Source of the DNA: Taxillus chinensis
Lineage: Eukaryota; Streptophyta; Magnoliopsida; Santalales; Loranthaceae
DNA: 64,000 nucleotides
NCBI GenBank assembly: GCA_023512835.1
Contig: CM042090.1
Span: forward strand, 53,679,365-53,743,364
Direction: 5' to 3'
Of this stretch, positions 33,786-45,800 are shown in pieces. The position numbers were made by a program, and so were the translations under genes. Within the stretch, counting starts at the first letter, position 1, and the number at the start of each line of letters is the position of its first letter. The notes beneath the pieces were generated by a model. It was not told where the DNA came from. It ran no database searches and was given only the letters and a program-made list of their open reading frames with translations.

Positions 33786-34767
33786 AACAAAATCTGACAG
33801 GGAGGTTTGCGAGGGGGATTTCTTGGTATTTGAAAAGTGGAGTGATGTATTTTCTGGGTTTGAGTTTTTTGATGACTGGAAATAAGGAGGGTAGTAGGCG
33901 TGAGAAATAGGGGATTGGAAAGGGATTAGTGTCTGTTATGTTTTTTGCTTGCTGAACACGCAGAAAAAAAGTGCTGAAGTTGGGGCCGTTTTTTGTGTTT
34001 TTCCTTGCTAAAAAAAAAGCTGGCGTGAGTGGAGGGAAAGAGGATGAAGGGGTGATGTTGATTGCAGAAAACTGGGCGTTTAATCTGAGAAGATGAGGTT
34101 GGGGCGTTTCTCTCCTTTCTTTCTTCTTCAATGATCTCTCTCTTCCTTTTTCTCAATGATCTCTCTCTTTTTTTTTCTTTCTTTTGCTGTTTTTCTGCAC
34201 TGGAATGATGGAGGGTTCCCTCTTCCTCTCTTTTTGATGGCTCTCTTCAACGAAAACCCAACCTCTCTCGTTTTTTTTTTAACCTTTAATTACCTTTTTA
34301 CCCCCACGAAAAATGCAAAAATGGATAACCTTCCAGGAATTGTTTGGGGAGATCCGTATTCGCCTACATAGGCATTTTGGAGAGTTTCGCATGATCACTT
34401 TTGCGGGCAGTTTGACCAAGGGCATTGACCGTCTTTTGGCAAGTTTGACTTTTTCCAACGAAAGTTGTTTTGGCCATAACTTCTTCATTTTAAGTCCGAT
34501 TTGAGCTCGGTCAAGTGCGTTGGTCTCCAATTTTCATCCTCCATCACCTGGTGTTAGTCTTGGGGAGCTTCAAAGACTTGTAGAAAAAGTCATTAATTTT
34601 GAACTCCCCCATCCGTGTCAATTGTATCCATCTCGTGCAGATTGGGGTAGACCATTCCTTGGAAGTATGGGATCGTTATGGACCTGTTCAACAAGGTATA
34701 TGGCATGGGCAGAAAGGTATATCAAATGGGGTTAGTATGTCCAACTCTGACAAAATAGGGTCCTACA
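33786..34767 (-). repeat. Element 4: 5' LTR, segment 2
   Basis: Resumes the match with the left LTR at AACAAAATCTGACAGGGAGG (compare 10878) and ends TCCTACA at 34767. Only scattered substitutions and small indels separate the two copies. Confidence 0.9.
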
Positions 34768-35021
34768 TGTATGATTAAGGAGGGATTGAGGCACCTGCTG
34801 GTAGGACAAGAGCTACTCCGGTGAGATCCCGGCGAAAATTTCCGGCAAGAAAATCAGAGACAGATGGGAGCTCCTTTGGTCAGGTGAAGAGAAATGAGGA
34901 GGTTGCACCTCCTTTTATAGCACTTGGATGAAGTTTCTAGAGCTAGGGGATGAGGTGGCGCCTCCAATAAGATGATAACATGTGGTATAGCAGTAAAAAG
35001 ATAAGATTCCCTCAATTATTG

Positions 35022-35420
35022 TTCTAGTCAGGTGAAGATCGGGTGAAAGGCTTCATCGGACCACCGAATTTTTCAATTTTTTCTTCACCGTGGAGCTTCT
35101 GGGTATGAAACTAAGCATTCTGGAATTTTTCAGTTCTGGTCGGGTGAAGGTCGGGTGAAAGGCTTCACCCGACCAATATGTTTTTTCGTCCTTTTCTTCA
35201 TCGTTGACCTTCAGAAGCATTTTGGAGCCAGTTGGTAATGTATGAACTTGGGTCGGGTAAAGGTCGGGTGAATGTTGGGTGAAGGTCAGGTGAAAGGCTT
35301 CACCCGACCAACCTGCTTTTTCGTCCTTTTCTTCACCGTGACCTATTAGAACAGTATGGCCTCCATGATGTCCTTGATCGAATGCAGGTCGGGTGGAAAT
35401 CATTCATCCGACCACTTTGA
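35022..35420 (-). repeat. Element 3: hairpin-bearing repeats after integrase
   Basis: Three to four diverged units of about 115-135 bp each carry an inverted repeat. The best, at 35150-35173, is a perfect 10-bp stem (GTCGGGTGAA with TTCACCCGAC) around an AGGC loop. Copies near 35285-35308 and 35388-35412 have mismatches. Each hairpin is followed by TTTTTCGTCCTTTTCTTCA or a variant. The region between integrase and the env-position ORF has no gene. Confidence 0.7.
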
Positions 35421-35569
35421 ATTTTGTCCTGTGCATCTGAACTTATAGTCCTCGCTTGAAAAAAGTTTAAGTTCCTACAACACTTAACACACAAAGCAAA
35501 CAATATTAAACCGGGCTGCCTCCTGGGAGCGCTTGTTTAGGGTCCTAGCTAGACCGATGCTGGGTGACA

Positions 35570-36700
35570 ATTAAGTTGCCTCAACCTTGAGGTAAATCAC
35601 CATTTTCTCGAGTGGTTCCTTACACACATAGGGCTTCAATCTTTGCCATTTACAATGAATGTAGTATCTGTCCCTGACTGTATATGAATGGCTTTATTCC
35701 TCATTATCTCACGAATATGGTATGGGCCTGACCACTTTGATTTAAGCTTCCCTGGAAAGAGCTTTAATCTGGAGTTGAATAATAATACCATTTGTCCCAC
35801 TGTGAATTGTTTAGAAGAAATGTGCTTGTCATGCCACTGCTTGGTTCGCTCTTTATAGATCTTGGCATTTTCATAAGCTAATTGTCTGAATTCTTCAAGT
35901 TCATTCAATTGTAGCAATCTTTCTTCACTAGCCTTTTGAGCATCCATGTTTAAATATCGAGTTGCCCAATTTGCCTTATGCTCATGCTCAACTGAAAGAT
36001 GACATGCTTTCCCATAGACCAGTTGATAGGGAGAGGTCCCAATTGGAGTCTTGAAAGCTGTTCGGTATGCCCATAGTGCGTCCTCTAACTTGAGGCTCCA
36101 GTCCTTCCGAGAATAGCATACTGTTTGTTCCAAGATCTTCTTAATTTCCCTATTAGAAACCTCTGCTTGTCCGTTAGCTTGTGGATGATAGGGTGTAGTG
36201 ACCCTATGGCGTAATCCATATTTCTTCAGTAGCTTGGTCAAGTAATGATTCCAAAAATGAGATCCTCCATCGCTGATTAATGCTCGAGGTACTCCGAACC
36301 TTGTGAATATCTATTTCTGCAGGAACTTGTACACTACCTTGGAAGTACTTGCAGGGACAGCCTTGCTTCAACCCATTTTGAAACATAATCGACCGCCAGT
36401 AAAATATATTGATTGTTGAAAGAAGGCGGAAATGGTCCCATGAAGTTGATTCCCCATACATCAAATAATTAAACTTTAAGAATATTTGTACGAGGCAACT
36501 CATTCTTTTTTCCAAGGTTTCCAGATTTTTGACAGGCGTCACAGTTCACCACAAATTCTCTTGCATCTTTGAATAGAGAAGGCCAAAAAAATCCAGATTG
36601 TAATACCCTAGCAGCGGTTTTTGTGGGTCCCATGTATCCCCCATACTCCCTTGTGTAGCAATGGTTTAGAATTATAGATATTTCTTCTTCAGGGACACAT
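35570..36700 (-). pseudogene. pol: Element 3: integrase, broken
   Basis: The C-terminal two-thirds are open from 36241 to 35636: [20 protein letters not shown] with the catalytic Glu, then [20 protein letters not shown] and the C-terminal [19 protein letters not shown]. The upstream part, in other frames, has the zinc region (HCYTREYGGYMGP ... CDACQ) and [11 protein letters not shown], where the first catalytic Asp is replaced by Asn, and [12 protein letters not shown]. The second His of the zinc motif is Tyr. In-frame stops and at least one shift lie between 36240 and 36480. Confidence 0.85.
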
Positions 36701-36702
36701 CT

Positions 36703-37293
36703 TCAGATTATTCCATCACCGCATGTTCTGAATAGAAGTGGATCCTCCCATATGTAGTGTTTGACGTTTGCCAGGAATTTCTTCTTTTGCTGGTAAGTGG
36801 TTCCATAAGGCATTACACCTCTAACTATGTAATTGACAAAATCAGCAAACCAAGGTGTATGTGCCTCTACCTTGAATAATTGCTCATCAGGGAATGCTTC
36901 CTGAGTATCTTCTTTATTTTGCTCCTGCTGACAAGAGTTTTCTAGGCGAGATAAGTGATCAGCCACTGCATTCTGGGTCCCCTCTTTGTCTTTAATTGTA
37001 AATTCAAATTCCTAGAGGAGTAAGACCCATCGTATCAACTGTAGTTTGGAATCCTTTTTCGAAACAAGGTATTTAATTGCCGCGTGGTCGGTGTAAACCA
37101 CAGATTTGGATCCCAACAAGTAACACCAAAACTTGTCGAAGGCGAAAACGATTGCCAGTAGCTCCTTTTCTGTTGTGGCATAGTTTAGTTGAGCTTGATT
37201 GAGGAGTTTGCTGGCATATGCTATGGCATGTAATTTCTTGTCTTTTCTTCGTCCAAGCACTGCTCCTACCGCATAATCACTTGCGTCACACAT
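36703..37293 (-). pseudogene. pol: Element 3: RNase H
   Basis: The block at 37293-37012 reads [52 protein letters not shown] and [17 protein letters not shown]. These include the acidic catalytic positions of a gypsy RNase H. A stop at 37014-37012 falls where Gln is common in the family. The block at 36966-36703 continues as the linker to integrase (ADHLSRLEN). There is no second RNase H, unlike elements 4 and 7. Confidence 0.85.
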
Positions 37294-37311
37294 CAGTTCA
37301 AACGGTAGGCT

Positions 37312-38335
37312 CTAGTCTGGTGTTGTAATGATCGGAGCCTCAACAAGGGCAAGCTTGAGTTGAGAAAAAGACTCTTGACATTCTTTTGAAAATATGAACT
37401 CTGCATCTTTGGCTAGTAGTGAACAAAGGGGCTTAGAGATCTTTGAGAAGTCTTTGATAAACCTTCGATAGAATCCAGCATGCCCAAGAAAGCTCCTTAC
37501 TCCTTTCACAGTTGTTGGAGGAGGAAGATTCTTTATGACCGATATTTTTGCTTTGTCCACTTCAATTCCAATCTTGGAGACCTTGTGGCCCAGTACTATG
37601 CCTTCCTGCACCATGAAATGACACTTCTCCCAATTCAGAACTAAGTTTGTTTCCTCACAACGTTGCAGAATCTCGGAGAGATTATTGAGGCATTCCTCAA
37701 TGAAGGTCCGAATACTGAGAAGTCGTCCATAAATATCTCAATTGTCTTCTCCACAAATTCAGAGAATAGAGCCATCATGCAACGTTGGAAAGTAGCTGGG
37801 CATTACACAACCCAAATGGCATGTGTCGATATGCGAACGTACCATAGGGGCATGTAAAGGTTGTCTTTTCTTGATCTTCCGGTGCGATAGGGATCTGATT
37901 ATAGCCGGAGTAACCATCTAAGAAACAGTAATATACGTGCCCTACAAGTCTCTCCAGCATCTGATCTATATGAGGTAGGGGAAAGTGGTCCTTTCTGGTA
38001 TAGCTGTTGAGCTTTCTGTAGTCAATGCACACTCTCCATCCTGTCACAGTTCGAGTGGAAATGAGCTCGTTGTTCTTATTCTGTATTGTGGTCATCCCAC
38101 CCTTCTTTGGCATAATGTGTACTAGACTTACCCATTTGCTATCAGAGAAGGGGTAAATAATTCCAGCATTTAATAATTTCATTACCTCAGCTCTGATGAC
38201 TTCTTTCATATTCTGGTTGAGTCGTGTCTGATGCTCCACATTCTTTTTCTCTTTGTCCTCCATAAAAATTTTGTGCGTGCATATGGTAGGACTAATTCCT
38301 TTGATGTCTGCCATAGTCTAACCGAATACTGCTTT
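37312..38335 (-). pseudogene. pol: Element 3: reverse transcriptase, broken
   Basis: The N-terminal part is 38314-37775: IYPFSDSKWVSLVHIMPKKG, WRVCIDYRKLN, FPLPHIDQMLERL, FLDGYSGYNQIPIAPEDQEK and FAYRHMPFGLCNA. The catalytic motif FMDDFSVFG is at 37708-37734 after a frame change. The C-terminal part is 37614-37312, with GIVLGHKVSKIGIEVDKAKI and RSFLGHAGFYRRFIKDFS. FMDD in place of YVDD is the Athila form. A stop just upstream (near 38315) falls where the family has Trp. Confidence 0.88.
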
Positions 38336-39298
38336 GTACTTGCATAATACCTCAAGGAGACTCTTCAATCTTTCTCCTCTTAATTTAGCAGCTACTATTA
38401 CTGGTAGATCGCCCCCTTCCCCTAAAAAGGCATACTTGAGCTGTGGGGGAAGATCCTTCAGCTCCAATTTTGGAGCAAGTTGAATTGGAGGAGGTAATGG
38501 ATTTCCTGGACCAAGTTCTTCAAATTTCTGCCTCTTCATAAATGGAACGTAGGGCATAGCTTCTAGGGCTTTTTCCTCTTCTACCACCTCCTCATTGTGT
38601 GCATGAAGTGTACCTATCATGGCAACAGCTAATGGTTCCTGAAAATTAAGTGTAAGATCACTCACCAAGCTGTCCACAAGGTCTACTCTGCACCCTTGTT
38701 CGGAGTTTTCCATATGTTTCATACTTTTGAAAACATTAAACTCAATTTTCTTGTCACCAATGTTTAGAGTCATTTGCCCTCCCTTCACATCGATGATAGC
38801 TCTAGCTATTGCAAGAAAAGGCCATCCCAAAATGAGGGGCATAGCTCCTGCCTCATCCATATCTAGCGTAATTAGCTCCACCGGGATTATTAAGTTTCTA
38901 ACTTGTAGAGGAGCATTCTCCAAAATCCCGACTGGGTGTTTAATGGACTTATCAGCCAGCTAGAGGGTTATTGATGTTGGTTGCAATTCCCCAAATCCTA
39001 ACCTCTTGCACATAGAGAACGGGATTAAACTGACACTTTCACCAAGATCACATAAGGCATTCTCAAAGGATAGGTCTCCTATGATGCAAGGGATAGAGAA
39101 ACTTCCTGGATCACTTAGCTTTGGTGGAAGATTTCTTTGAATAATAGCACTGCAGTTCTCTGATAATGCTACTGTGGCATGTTCTGCCAGTGTTCGTTTG
39201 TTCCCCACTATGTCTTTTAGAAATTTCGCATAAGATGGCATAGTTACAAGGATGTCGGCAAAGGAAATTGTTACCTTTATTTGCTTGAAGATTTCCAC
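38318..39298 (-). pseudogene. pol: Element 3: aspartic protease and linker
   Basis: The block at 39298-38960 has the active-site stretch ALCDLGESVSLIPFSM. The Athila form is DLGAS, so Ala is changed to Glu next to the catalytic loop. A stop at 38962-38960 (TAG at a likely Gln) is followed in the same region by 38923-38318, with LILGWPFLAIARAIIDVKGG and the long acidic linker to RT. Confidence 0.8.
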
Positions 39299-40222
39299 AA
39301 ATTTGTTGAATTGTTCATCCTTCTTTCGTTTTGCTTGTCTTTGAGGAAACAGTAGAGGTGGAACATATGGCTTAAACTCCTTCTTCTGTGGTATTTCTTC
39401 ATTTGTTTAAGCTTCCTTTGGCTCGTCCTTCTCAGGCTCTTCAGTAGGCACTTTACTTTGTTGAACCTCCTTGGGTTGACTTGGCTCTTTGCTTGGCTCA
39501 GATTCTTTTGGAGGTTCGGATTATTGAAGTTCCTTGGCACTTCTTAAAGTTACTGCTTTGCAATATTCTCGAGGGTTGGGCTCTAAACGGCTAGGAAGTT
39601 CTCCAAGTTTCCTTTGAGTAAGAGCCTCTACAATCTGGGAAAGTTGTGCTTCAATCCATTTCCCTTGGCTCTCTGCTCTGTCCATTATTGTGCTCATCTC
39701 CTAGATCTTATCATTAGTCACAAAGGCTAGTTTTTCGATGGCGACCTCCCATCCTGCTTTTGGCTCAGGTTGGTTTCTTTGCTGTTGTTGCTGAGGTCGG
39801 AAATTTTGTCCACTAGTCTGGCCTTGGGTGTTGTTGGTTCTTTGTTGATCACCCCACCTGAAATTGGGATGATTTCGCTAGCCTGGATTATATGTGTTGG
39901 AGTAAGGATTGTTCTGGACAAAGTTAACTTGATCCTCACTATTCATGGGATTGCTGGCCTGGCAGATGTTCAGAGGGCAGTTTACTGGTGTATGTGCTCC
40001 GCCACACTCTGAGCAGTTGGAGTTTATGTTTGCTACAAGCTTGGTTACTAGCTTTTCTACTTGCTGAGTGAGTGCATCCAATTTAGCATTCAGTAGAGTG
40101 CTTTCTTTAATTTCATAAGCACCTGGTTTGTTGGGAACTATCCTTCTTCCTCTTCCCACAAAGAAGTTCTTAGCCATGTCTTCGATAAGAGTCGTAGCCT
40201 CTTGAATACTCTTTTTCATAAG
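39277..40222 (-). pseudogene. gag: Element 3: gag, C-terminal part, cut by element 6
   Basis: Reads AYEIKESTLLNAKLDALTQQ, then a CCHC-like knuckle CSECGGAHTPVNCP, then Asn/Gln-rich sequence (QNNPYSNTYNPG) and a Lys/Glu/Pro-rich tail. Several in-frame stops lie where Trp or Gln is expected. The upstream half is missing because element 6 inserted at 40228. The remaining half should lie beyond the window. Confidence 0.8.
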
Positions 40223-40227
40223 AGTTC

Positions 40228-41531
40228 TGTTGGATCAAACCTAGAATTTGGATGATGCGGATCAAACCCAATGTAATTTGATTTAAGTTGTTTCATCTAT
40301 TTTCTAAGTCTGTGCAGAAGATAAAACTTTAATCCGGACCTACTCCTGTAAGAGCAAAGCAAAGGACAGGATATATAATCCTGATCCGGGTCATCATGAG
40401 TGTCGTCAAACACTTGGTAAATAACCAAGTCTTCATCCAGAGTAAGGACTCTCTCGTATGAACTAATCACTTGTCAAAAGGACTAAGGAATCCGCGCTCT
40501 TATTGTTGATTGGACTAAGTCATTTTATGCGGAATGAGAATCCGAGTCTACGCCTCGTACGGAGTAAGAGAGATTTATTGCAGAGAAAGAATTAAGTCTT
40601 TCACTCCAGCTGTCTAAGGAAAAGAAGATACGGACTAAGGAATCCGAGTCTTTCATTCCAATGGAGTAAGAAATAACTGATGCGGAGTAAGGACAACTAA
40701 TGCGAAGTAAGGACATCTGATGCGGAATAAGGAATCTGAATCATTACTCAAGCGGAATAAGGATTCCGCATATCTACCTCATGCGGAGTATGGAAGCGCT
40801 GACATGGAATAAGGATTTCAGGACTTCATTTACATGGAGTAAGCAATAGCTAATGCGGAGTAAGGATCCGAACCTCATTGATATGGAGTAAGGAAATCTA
40901 CACCGGACTAAAAGGATGTTACTTCAACTTATTAATACTGCATTTATGATATCAGCTCACTGTGTTCCGATGTAAGACAAACTCATTGAAGATCTAAACT
41001 GTCTTACACGTGGACCACTCGGGGATGTGGATAAAGTCCCAAATGCAATTGGAATCAAGCGAAGTAATTCAATTCACTTATGCTTCCAATATTTCGAGCT
41101 CCACATCAGAAGCAGTCATAGCAGAAGCATTTTCCGAGAAGAATTTAATGTTTACACAGTGCTCGAAAAATACAGTTCCAAGTTAGATTCCTAGGATATC
41201 TATATATATTTGTAGTGTTATACATTAAATAGGGCGTTCATATACAAAGGAAAGAACTAATACGCGCGTGAGAAAGGTTGTTGTGCAAGAGCTTATAGAG
41301 ATTATTAACGCCAGTGTGTGTAATTGAAAAGCCGAGTGCTAGTGTAATCAGCTATAATTGCTGCTTATTTTGTTGTAATTATCATCAGATAATATAGCAA
41401 AATACTTCCACTATCTGGTTATCTTCCGCATTGATTTTACATCTCTTAACCAGAATGTGTTGTACCTAAGAGAAGAAAAGAGTTTCGATATTAGCCTATT
41501 CACCCCCCCTCTAGGCTACTAGGGACCAACA
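40228..41531 (+). repeat. Element 6: 5' LTR
   Basis: 1,304 bp with termini TGTTGGATC and GGGACCAACA, the inverted ends typical of copia LTRs. It contains a CGGA-N-TAAGGA motif cluster (40470-40930) upstream of a TATA-like TATATATATTTG near 41200. Confidence 0.85.
40470..40930 (+). repeat. Dispersed CGGA-N-TAAGGA motifs in element 6 U3
   Basis: About a dozen copies of GATGCGGAGTAAGGA, GCGGAATAAGGA or CGGACTAAGGA occur at irregular spacing. The core and its direction relative to the LTR match the regular arrays in gypsy elements 2 and 7. Confidence 0.8.
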
Positions 41532-41533
41532 AG

Positions 41534-41545
41534 TGGTATTAGAGC
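41534..41545 (+). other. Element 6: primer-binding site
   Basis: TGGTATTAGAGC lies two bases after the LTR end. It differs by one C-to-T change from the initiator tRNA-Met site TGGTATCAGAGC. Confidence 0.85.
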
Positions 41546-41592
41546 GAGTTCTATTTGTTCCAAGCAGAGACCCCACTCTTTGACTCTTACAA

Positions 41593-42897
41593 ATGGCTGA
41601 AGAAAGTAGCATGCTTTTCAACACTCGCCTTAACTCCGGAGGTGCACAAGAGCCCCTTCCAAATCGAAGCAGTAGTGAAAATGTCGATCCACCTCAACCT
41701 GCTGCTACCGCTGCTGCACAACCACGGAGTTCTGGCTTCACTTTGACAAAGCTACCCAAGTTCACACCTGAGCTTTTCTCCCAGTGGAAAGCTCACATGA
41801 GAATGTTCATGGTCTGCTATGATCACCTCATGTTGCCATGTCTTCATCAAGAGATACCCACTCCGATGACTATCGGAGAACATGGAGTCAGAAGACCGAA
41901 GACTGATGCCGAACTCACCAATGATGAAAGAGCCTAGCAGTGTGCCAATGAAAAGGCTCTAGCATATGTCACATCGTCTTTGGATTCCGAGGCTTTCACG
42001 GACGTCCAGGGCTGTACGACAGCAAAAGCTGTCTTGGATAAACTGACAATCCTCTATGAGGGAAGTCAGTCCCAAATGTAGAACGTTATCTGTACTCTCA
42101 GATAAAACTTTGAGAGTTTCAATCATAAACCGGGTGAATCACTCGAGGGCATCTATCGGAGATTCGGAAAGCTTATCTTGGAGCTGAAAACTGTCAATGA
42201 GCATTACTCTCAATCTCAGATCAATGACAAGTTCTTTCGCTCCTTTCTGGATCGCTACTACTCCAAACAACTCCAGATGCAATCCGACAAGAACTGGTAG
42301 TATGTTCCCCTGGAAGAACTATATGGAGAGCTACGGACTCATGAAGTCAGGTTTAAGTACTCTGACCGGGATGAGAAAATAGCTCGGAAAGAAAAGGGGG
42401 TAGCTCTCGAAGCTACGGAATGTTCAAACATACTGAGGAATGATGATACGGACGCGTCCGAGAATTCTGATTCTGACGAGGAGGAGGAGATAGCTCTTCT
42501 CGTCAAATCCTTTGAGCGATTCCTACGGAAAAGCAGAAAAGGATTCAGGAGACGCTCCTCATCATCTTTCCAAAGGAAGGAGCGACCGGAGTCTAGTTCC
42601 CAGGAATGCTACAACTGTGGGAAAATCGGTCACTGGGCCAAGGACTGTAGATCCAAATCTAAAATGGCCGAGAAAAGTGACAAGGTAACTCCTCACCGCT
42701 CCACCTCAGACAATAGAGATAATAGCAAGAACAAGAGGAAGGCATTCATCACAAAATACGTCAGTGGCTCCGAAAAAGAGGAGGAATCCTCGGATGATGA
42801 GTCAACTCCCAAGCCGAACGTCTGCCTCATGGCAAATTCTGAGGTACCTTCGATCTCTGAGCTCATGAGTAAATTAAAATCTCTTATTACTGAACGT
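41593..42897 (+). pseudogene. gag: Element 6: gag, first half, with CCHC knuckle
   Basis: The start ATG at 41593 follows the PBS by 47 bp. The frame reads as copia gag (PKFTPELFSQWKAHMRMFM, CTTAKAVLDKLTILYEGS, ESLEGIYRRFGKLILELK), then a Ser/Glu-rich acidic stretch and a canonical knuckle CYNCGKIGHWAKDC at 42607-42648. In-frame stops at 41935, 42079, 42104 and 42298 break it, several at likely Gln codons. The frame is still open when element 7 begins at 42898, and it resumes in phase at 57946. Confidence 0.88.
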
Positions 42898-45800
42898 TGT
42901 CATCACCCGTTTTTGACCGGGCTCGTACTGGCTTTTGTGAAAGGACTCCATGCTAGTTCATTCCATTGATCCTAGAGTTATCCCTGCACAAGGCTCGCAC
43001 AAACCATTAAAGAAAAGAAAAACACAGAGTCGCCACCAAACAAATTAAAGGTGTGATTGGGCACCTAGAAAAAGAAAGGTCTACGGTTCCAGAGAATTAG
43101 GTTCGGGAGTCGGTTACGTGTGGGGAAGGAAGAAAAATTCTTGCACCCCCACAACGCCCACAATTGGTACCTAGTCTTGATCTATGGGTGTTTGCTTGCT
43201 CTATTATTTATTCTAAAAAAAAAGTTTTTGTATTTTTAATTTTAAGAAAAAGAAAGATTTTAGGATCTAGGCCTTAAAACAACAAAGAAAAAGATTTTAA
43301 TAAAGTAAATAAAAAGGGACATTCTAATTTTAGAAAAAGAATGTGGGATCTAGGCCCATGTGACAGTATTGTATTTTTATAAGAAAACAAAAGTAATTTT
43401 CCTTTTTTAGAAAAGAAAACAAAAGCAATTTGAATTCAAATAAGAAAATACTGCCACAATTGATATTGGCCCAGGCAGACTAGGATGTGAGCATCTAGGG
43501 CTCAACCCTCATGACCGCCCAGGCCTTATTTAAATTTTCTAGAAAAGATTTAAGTTTTGTTTTTTTTACATTTTATTATTTTTTTTGAAAATAATAAAGG
43601 AAGAAAAAAAGAGATGCAAGATGTTTGTTTTTTATATTTTCGTTTTTCTACTTTAGAGAGATGAGGAAAAAAGGAAAAAAGAGCAATTTTTGGGTTTTAT
43701 GTTTGAAAACAAGGTGAGAAAAAAAAATAAAATAAAATAAAATAAATAGAAGTAGAGAACCTAGAGGAAAGAAAATGATGCAGGTGGGAGCCCCTTTTTC
43801 CTTCGAGTAATGCCTTCAAAGAGTTTCCTGAAAGCATAAAGGTTAGAAAAAGAATTTTTCCAGTGTCAGCTCCTCCCCGTGAAGACGAACAGTGATTCTG
43901 GGTGCTTTTTCCCTTAGAAAATGAGTATATCTCTCTTTGTGATTCCCAGGATACTCTCTCTCTCCCTCTGGTTTTTATCTCTCGGAAATTTAGTCAGAAA
44001 GCTCTCTCTCAGAATAACCTCCTCTGATACTTGATAATTGATGCCCTCCCCCTTGCCTCTTGGGGCAGTCTATTTATAGGAATCCCAGGGGAGACAGCCC
44101 GTGCCTCGGCATTTATTGGATGCCTTACAGTCCCCATGAGTCAACTACATTGTTCCAATGAATTAATGACTTCGGAAATGGAATTCTCGGTTCCCGACGA
44201 TTTACAATAATTCACGGTTCCGTGCTTTGAAAAAAGGAGTCCCAGTGCTCGAAAATAAATAAATTGTTTGAGATTATTTAATCCTCTGTTGTACCTGGAC
44301 GCTTTGGTGGGTAAGGGCGGAATCCATTTCCGGATGTATTGGAGCCGTTGGGAATTAATGGTTATGCAATCCCCAGGGTCAACTGTGATGTCCCGAGGAA
44401 AATGACATTTAATTACAGAGGTCTTCCGTCCCTATGCTCAAAAATGGAGTTCCGAGACATTTGAATGTAATATTTGGAAACTCCTCAATTCCCACGCTTA
44501 AAAAGAGGGTTCTGGGACACCGCTGGCATTTAATGCACTTAAAAAGAATTTTCGGAGTCTCGATGCTTTGGAGTCACTCCCAGGACACTAGAGGAGCTAT
44601 TTTGGAGTTTTTCAAAATTATTGACCAGGTTTGACCTCCGGATCTAGGCTTATTCCGGATCAGTGGCCTTATTCCGCATCTATAGGTCCTCATTCCGTAT
44701 TAACAAGTCCTTATTCCGCACTAATGAGCTTATTCCGCATCAATAGGTTTAGCTCGGATTTGACCAAGTTTGACCTCCGGATCTGCGCTTATTCCGGATC
44801 AGTGGCCTTAGTCCGCATCAGTAAGTCCTTATTCCGCATCAGTTGACCAAGTTTGACCACCGAATCTGGGCTTAGTCCGGATCAGTAAGTCCTTACTCCG
44901 CATCAGTTGACCAAGTTTGACCTCCGGATCTGCGCTTATTCCGGATCAGTGGCCTTAGTCCGCATCAGTAAGTCCTTATTCCGCATTAGTTGACCAAGTT
45001 GACCAAGTTTGACCACCGGATTTGGGCTTAGTCCGGATCTGTAAGTCCTTACTCCGCATCAGTTGACCAAGTTTGACCACTGGATCTGGGCTTAGTCCGG
45101 ATCAGTAAGTCCTTATTCCGCATTAGTTGACCAAGTTTGACCGCCGGATTTGGGTTTAGTCCGGATTTGACCAAGTTTGACCACCGAATTTGGGTTTCCC
45201 CAAAAATTTTCGTGTGTGGGCTCGGTCACCACGTGGCGCCTCTATTTGGGCTTCCTTAGGCTTCTCTTGTTATCACTTGCTATGTAAGGAGAGTGCCTTT
45301 GTATATATACTGGGCGAAGTAGAAGCAAAACTGGCAATGTGGGACAAACATGCATATGAAGAACCAAAATTCGTGAAAAATTGACAGATTTCTAGGGTAA
45401 CTTCAAAAATTCATAACTTTCTCCACAGAGCTCGGATTAGGGCCAAATTGGTCTTGTTTTGCTCTAAATTCTGTTATCTATCTCCTGAAATTGGAATCAC
45501 TCCAAACGGATCATCCATTTAGGAGAAAAGTGGGAAATACCGCACAGAGGTACATGATAAAGTGAGCATTCTGCCCGTCCGATTCAAAAATTCATAGTTA
45601 ATTGCATAGAACTCGGATTACCTTCAAACCAATTGGAGATGATAGATAACGATGTTATCTAACTAATTCAATTGACTTTGTTCAGATCCAATGAGTATTG
45701 AGAAAGTTATTGGCAAAATAGTGCGCTGCGCACTAGCTGTCTCCCCCAAATTTGCACAAGGTTTGGTTGCCAACTTTGAAAAATCATAACTAATTGAATA

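Larger units (their letters stand above)
9645..34767 (-). mobile_element. Element 4: Tat/Ogre-like Ty3 element with both LTRs, hosting element 5
   Basis: LTRs at 9645-11871 and 23390-34767 (the latter split by element 5) begin TGTCATCACTGG and end TCCTACA on the plus strand, so the element reads TGTAGGA to TGATGACA on the minus strand. Sense order is 5' LTR, PBS, ORF1, gag, protease with G-patch, intron, RT, RNase H, archaeal-type RNase H, integrase, minisatellite 3' UTR, 3' LTR. The extra ORF before gag, the intron and the second RNase H are hallmarks of the Tat/Ogre group. Flanks are GGTAT (9640-9644) and TGTAT (34768-34772), a 5-bp target-site duplication with one mismatch. Stops and frameshifts make it non-autonomous now. 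Confidence 0.85.
34768..40227 (-). mobile_element. Element 3: Athila-like Ty3 element, main coding part (interrupted at both sides)
   Basis: In sense (minus) order this holds the gag C-terminus, protease, RT, RNase H and integrase. The RT motif FMDDFSVFG, the protease DLG motif and GGCTGCCTCCTGGGAGCGCT after integrase are characteristic of Athila. The element is cut on the right by element 6 at 40228 (inside gag) and on the left by element 4 at 34768. Its env-position ORF continues at 9637. Its 5' LTR and gag N-terminus are expected beyond the right edge of the window, after the 3' LTR of element 6. Confidence 0.8.
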
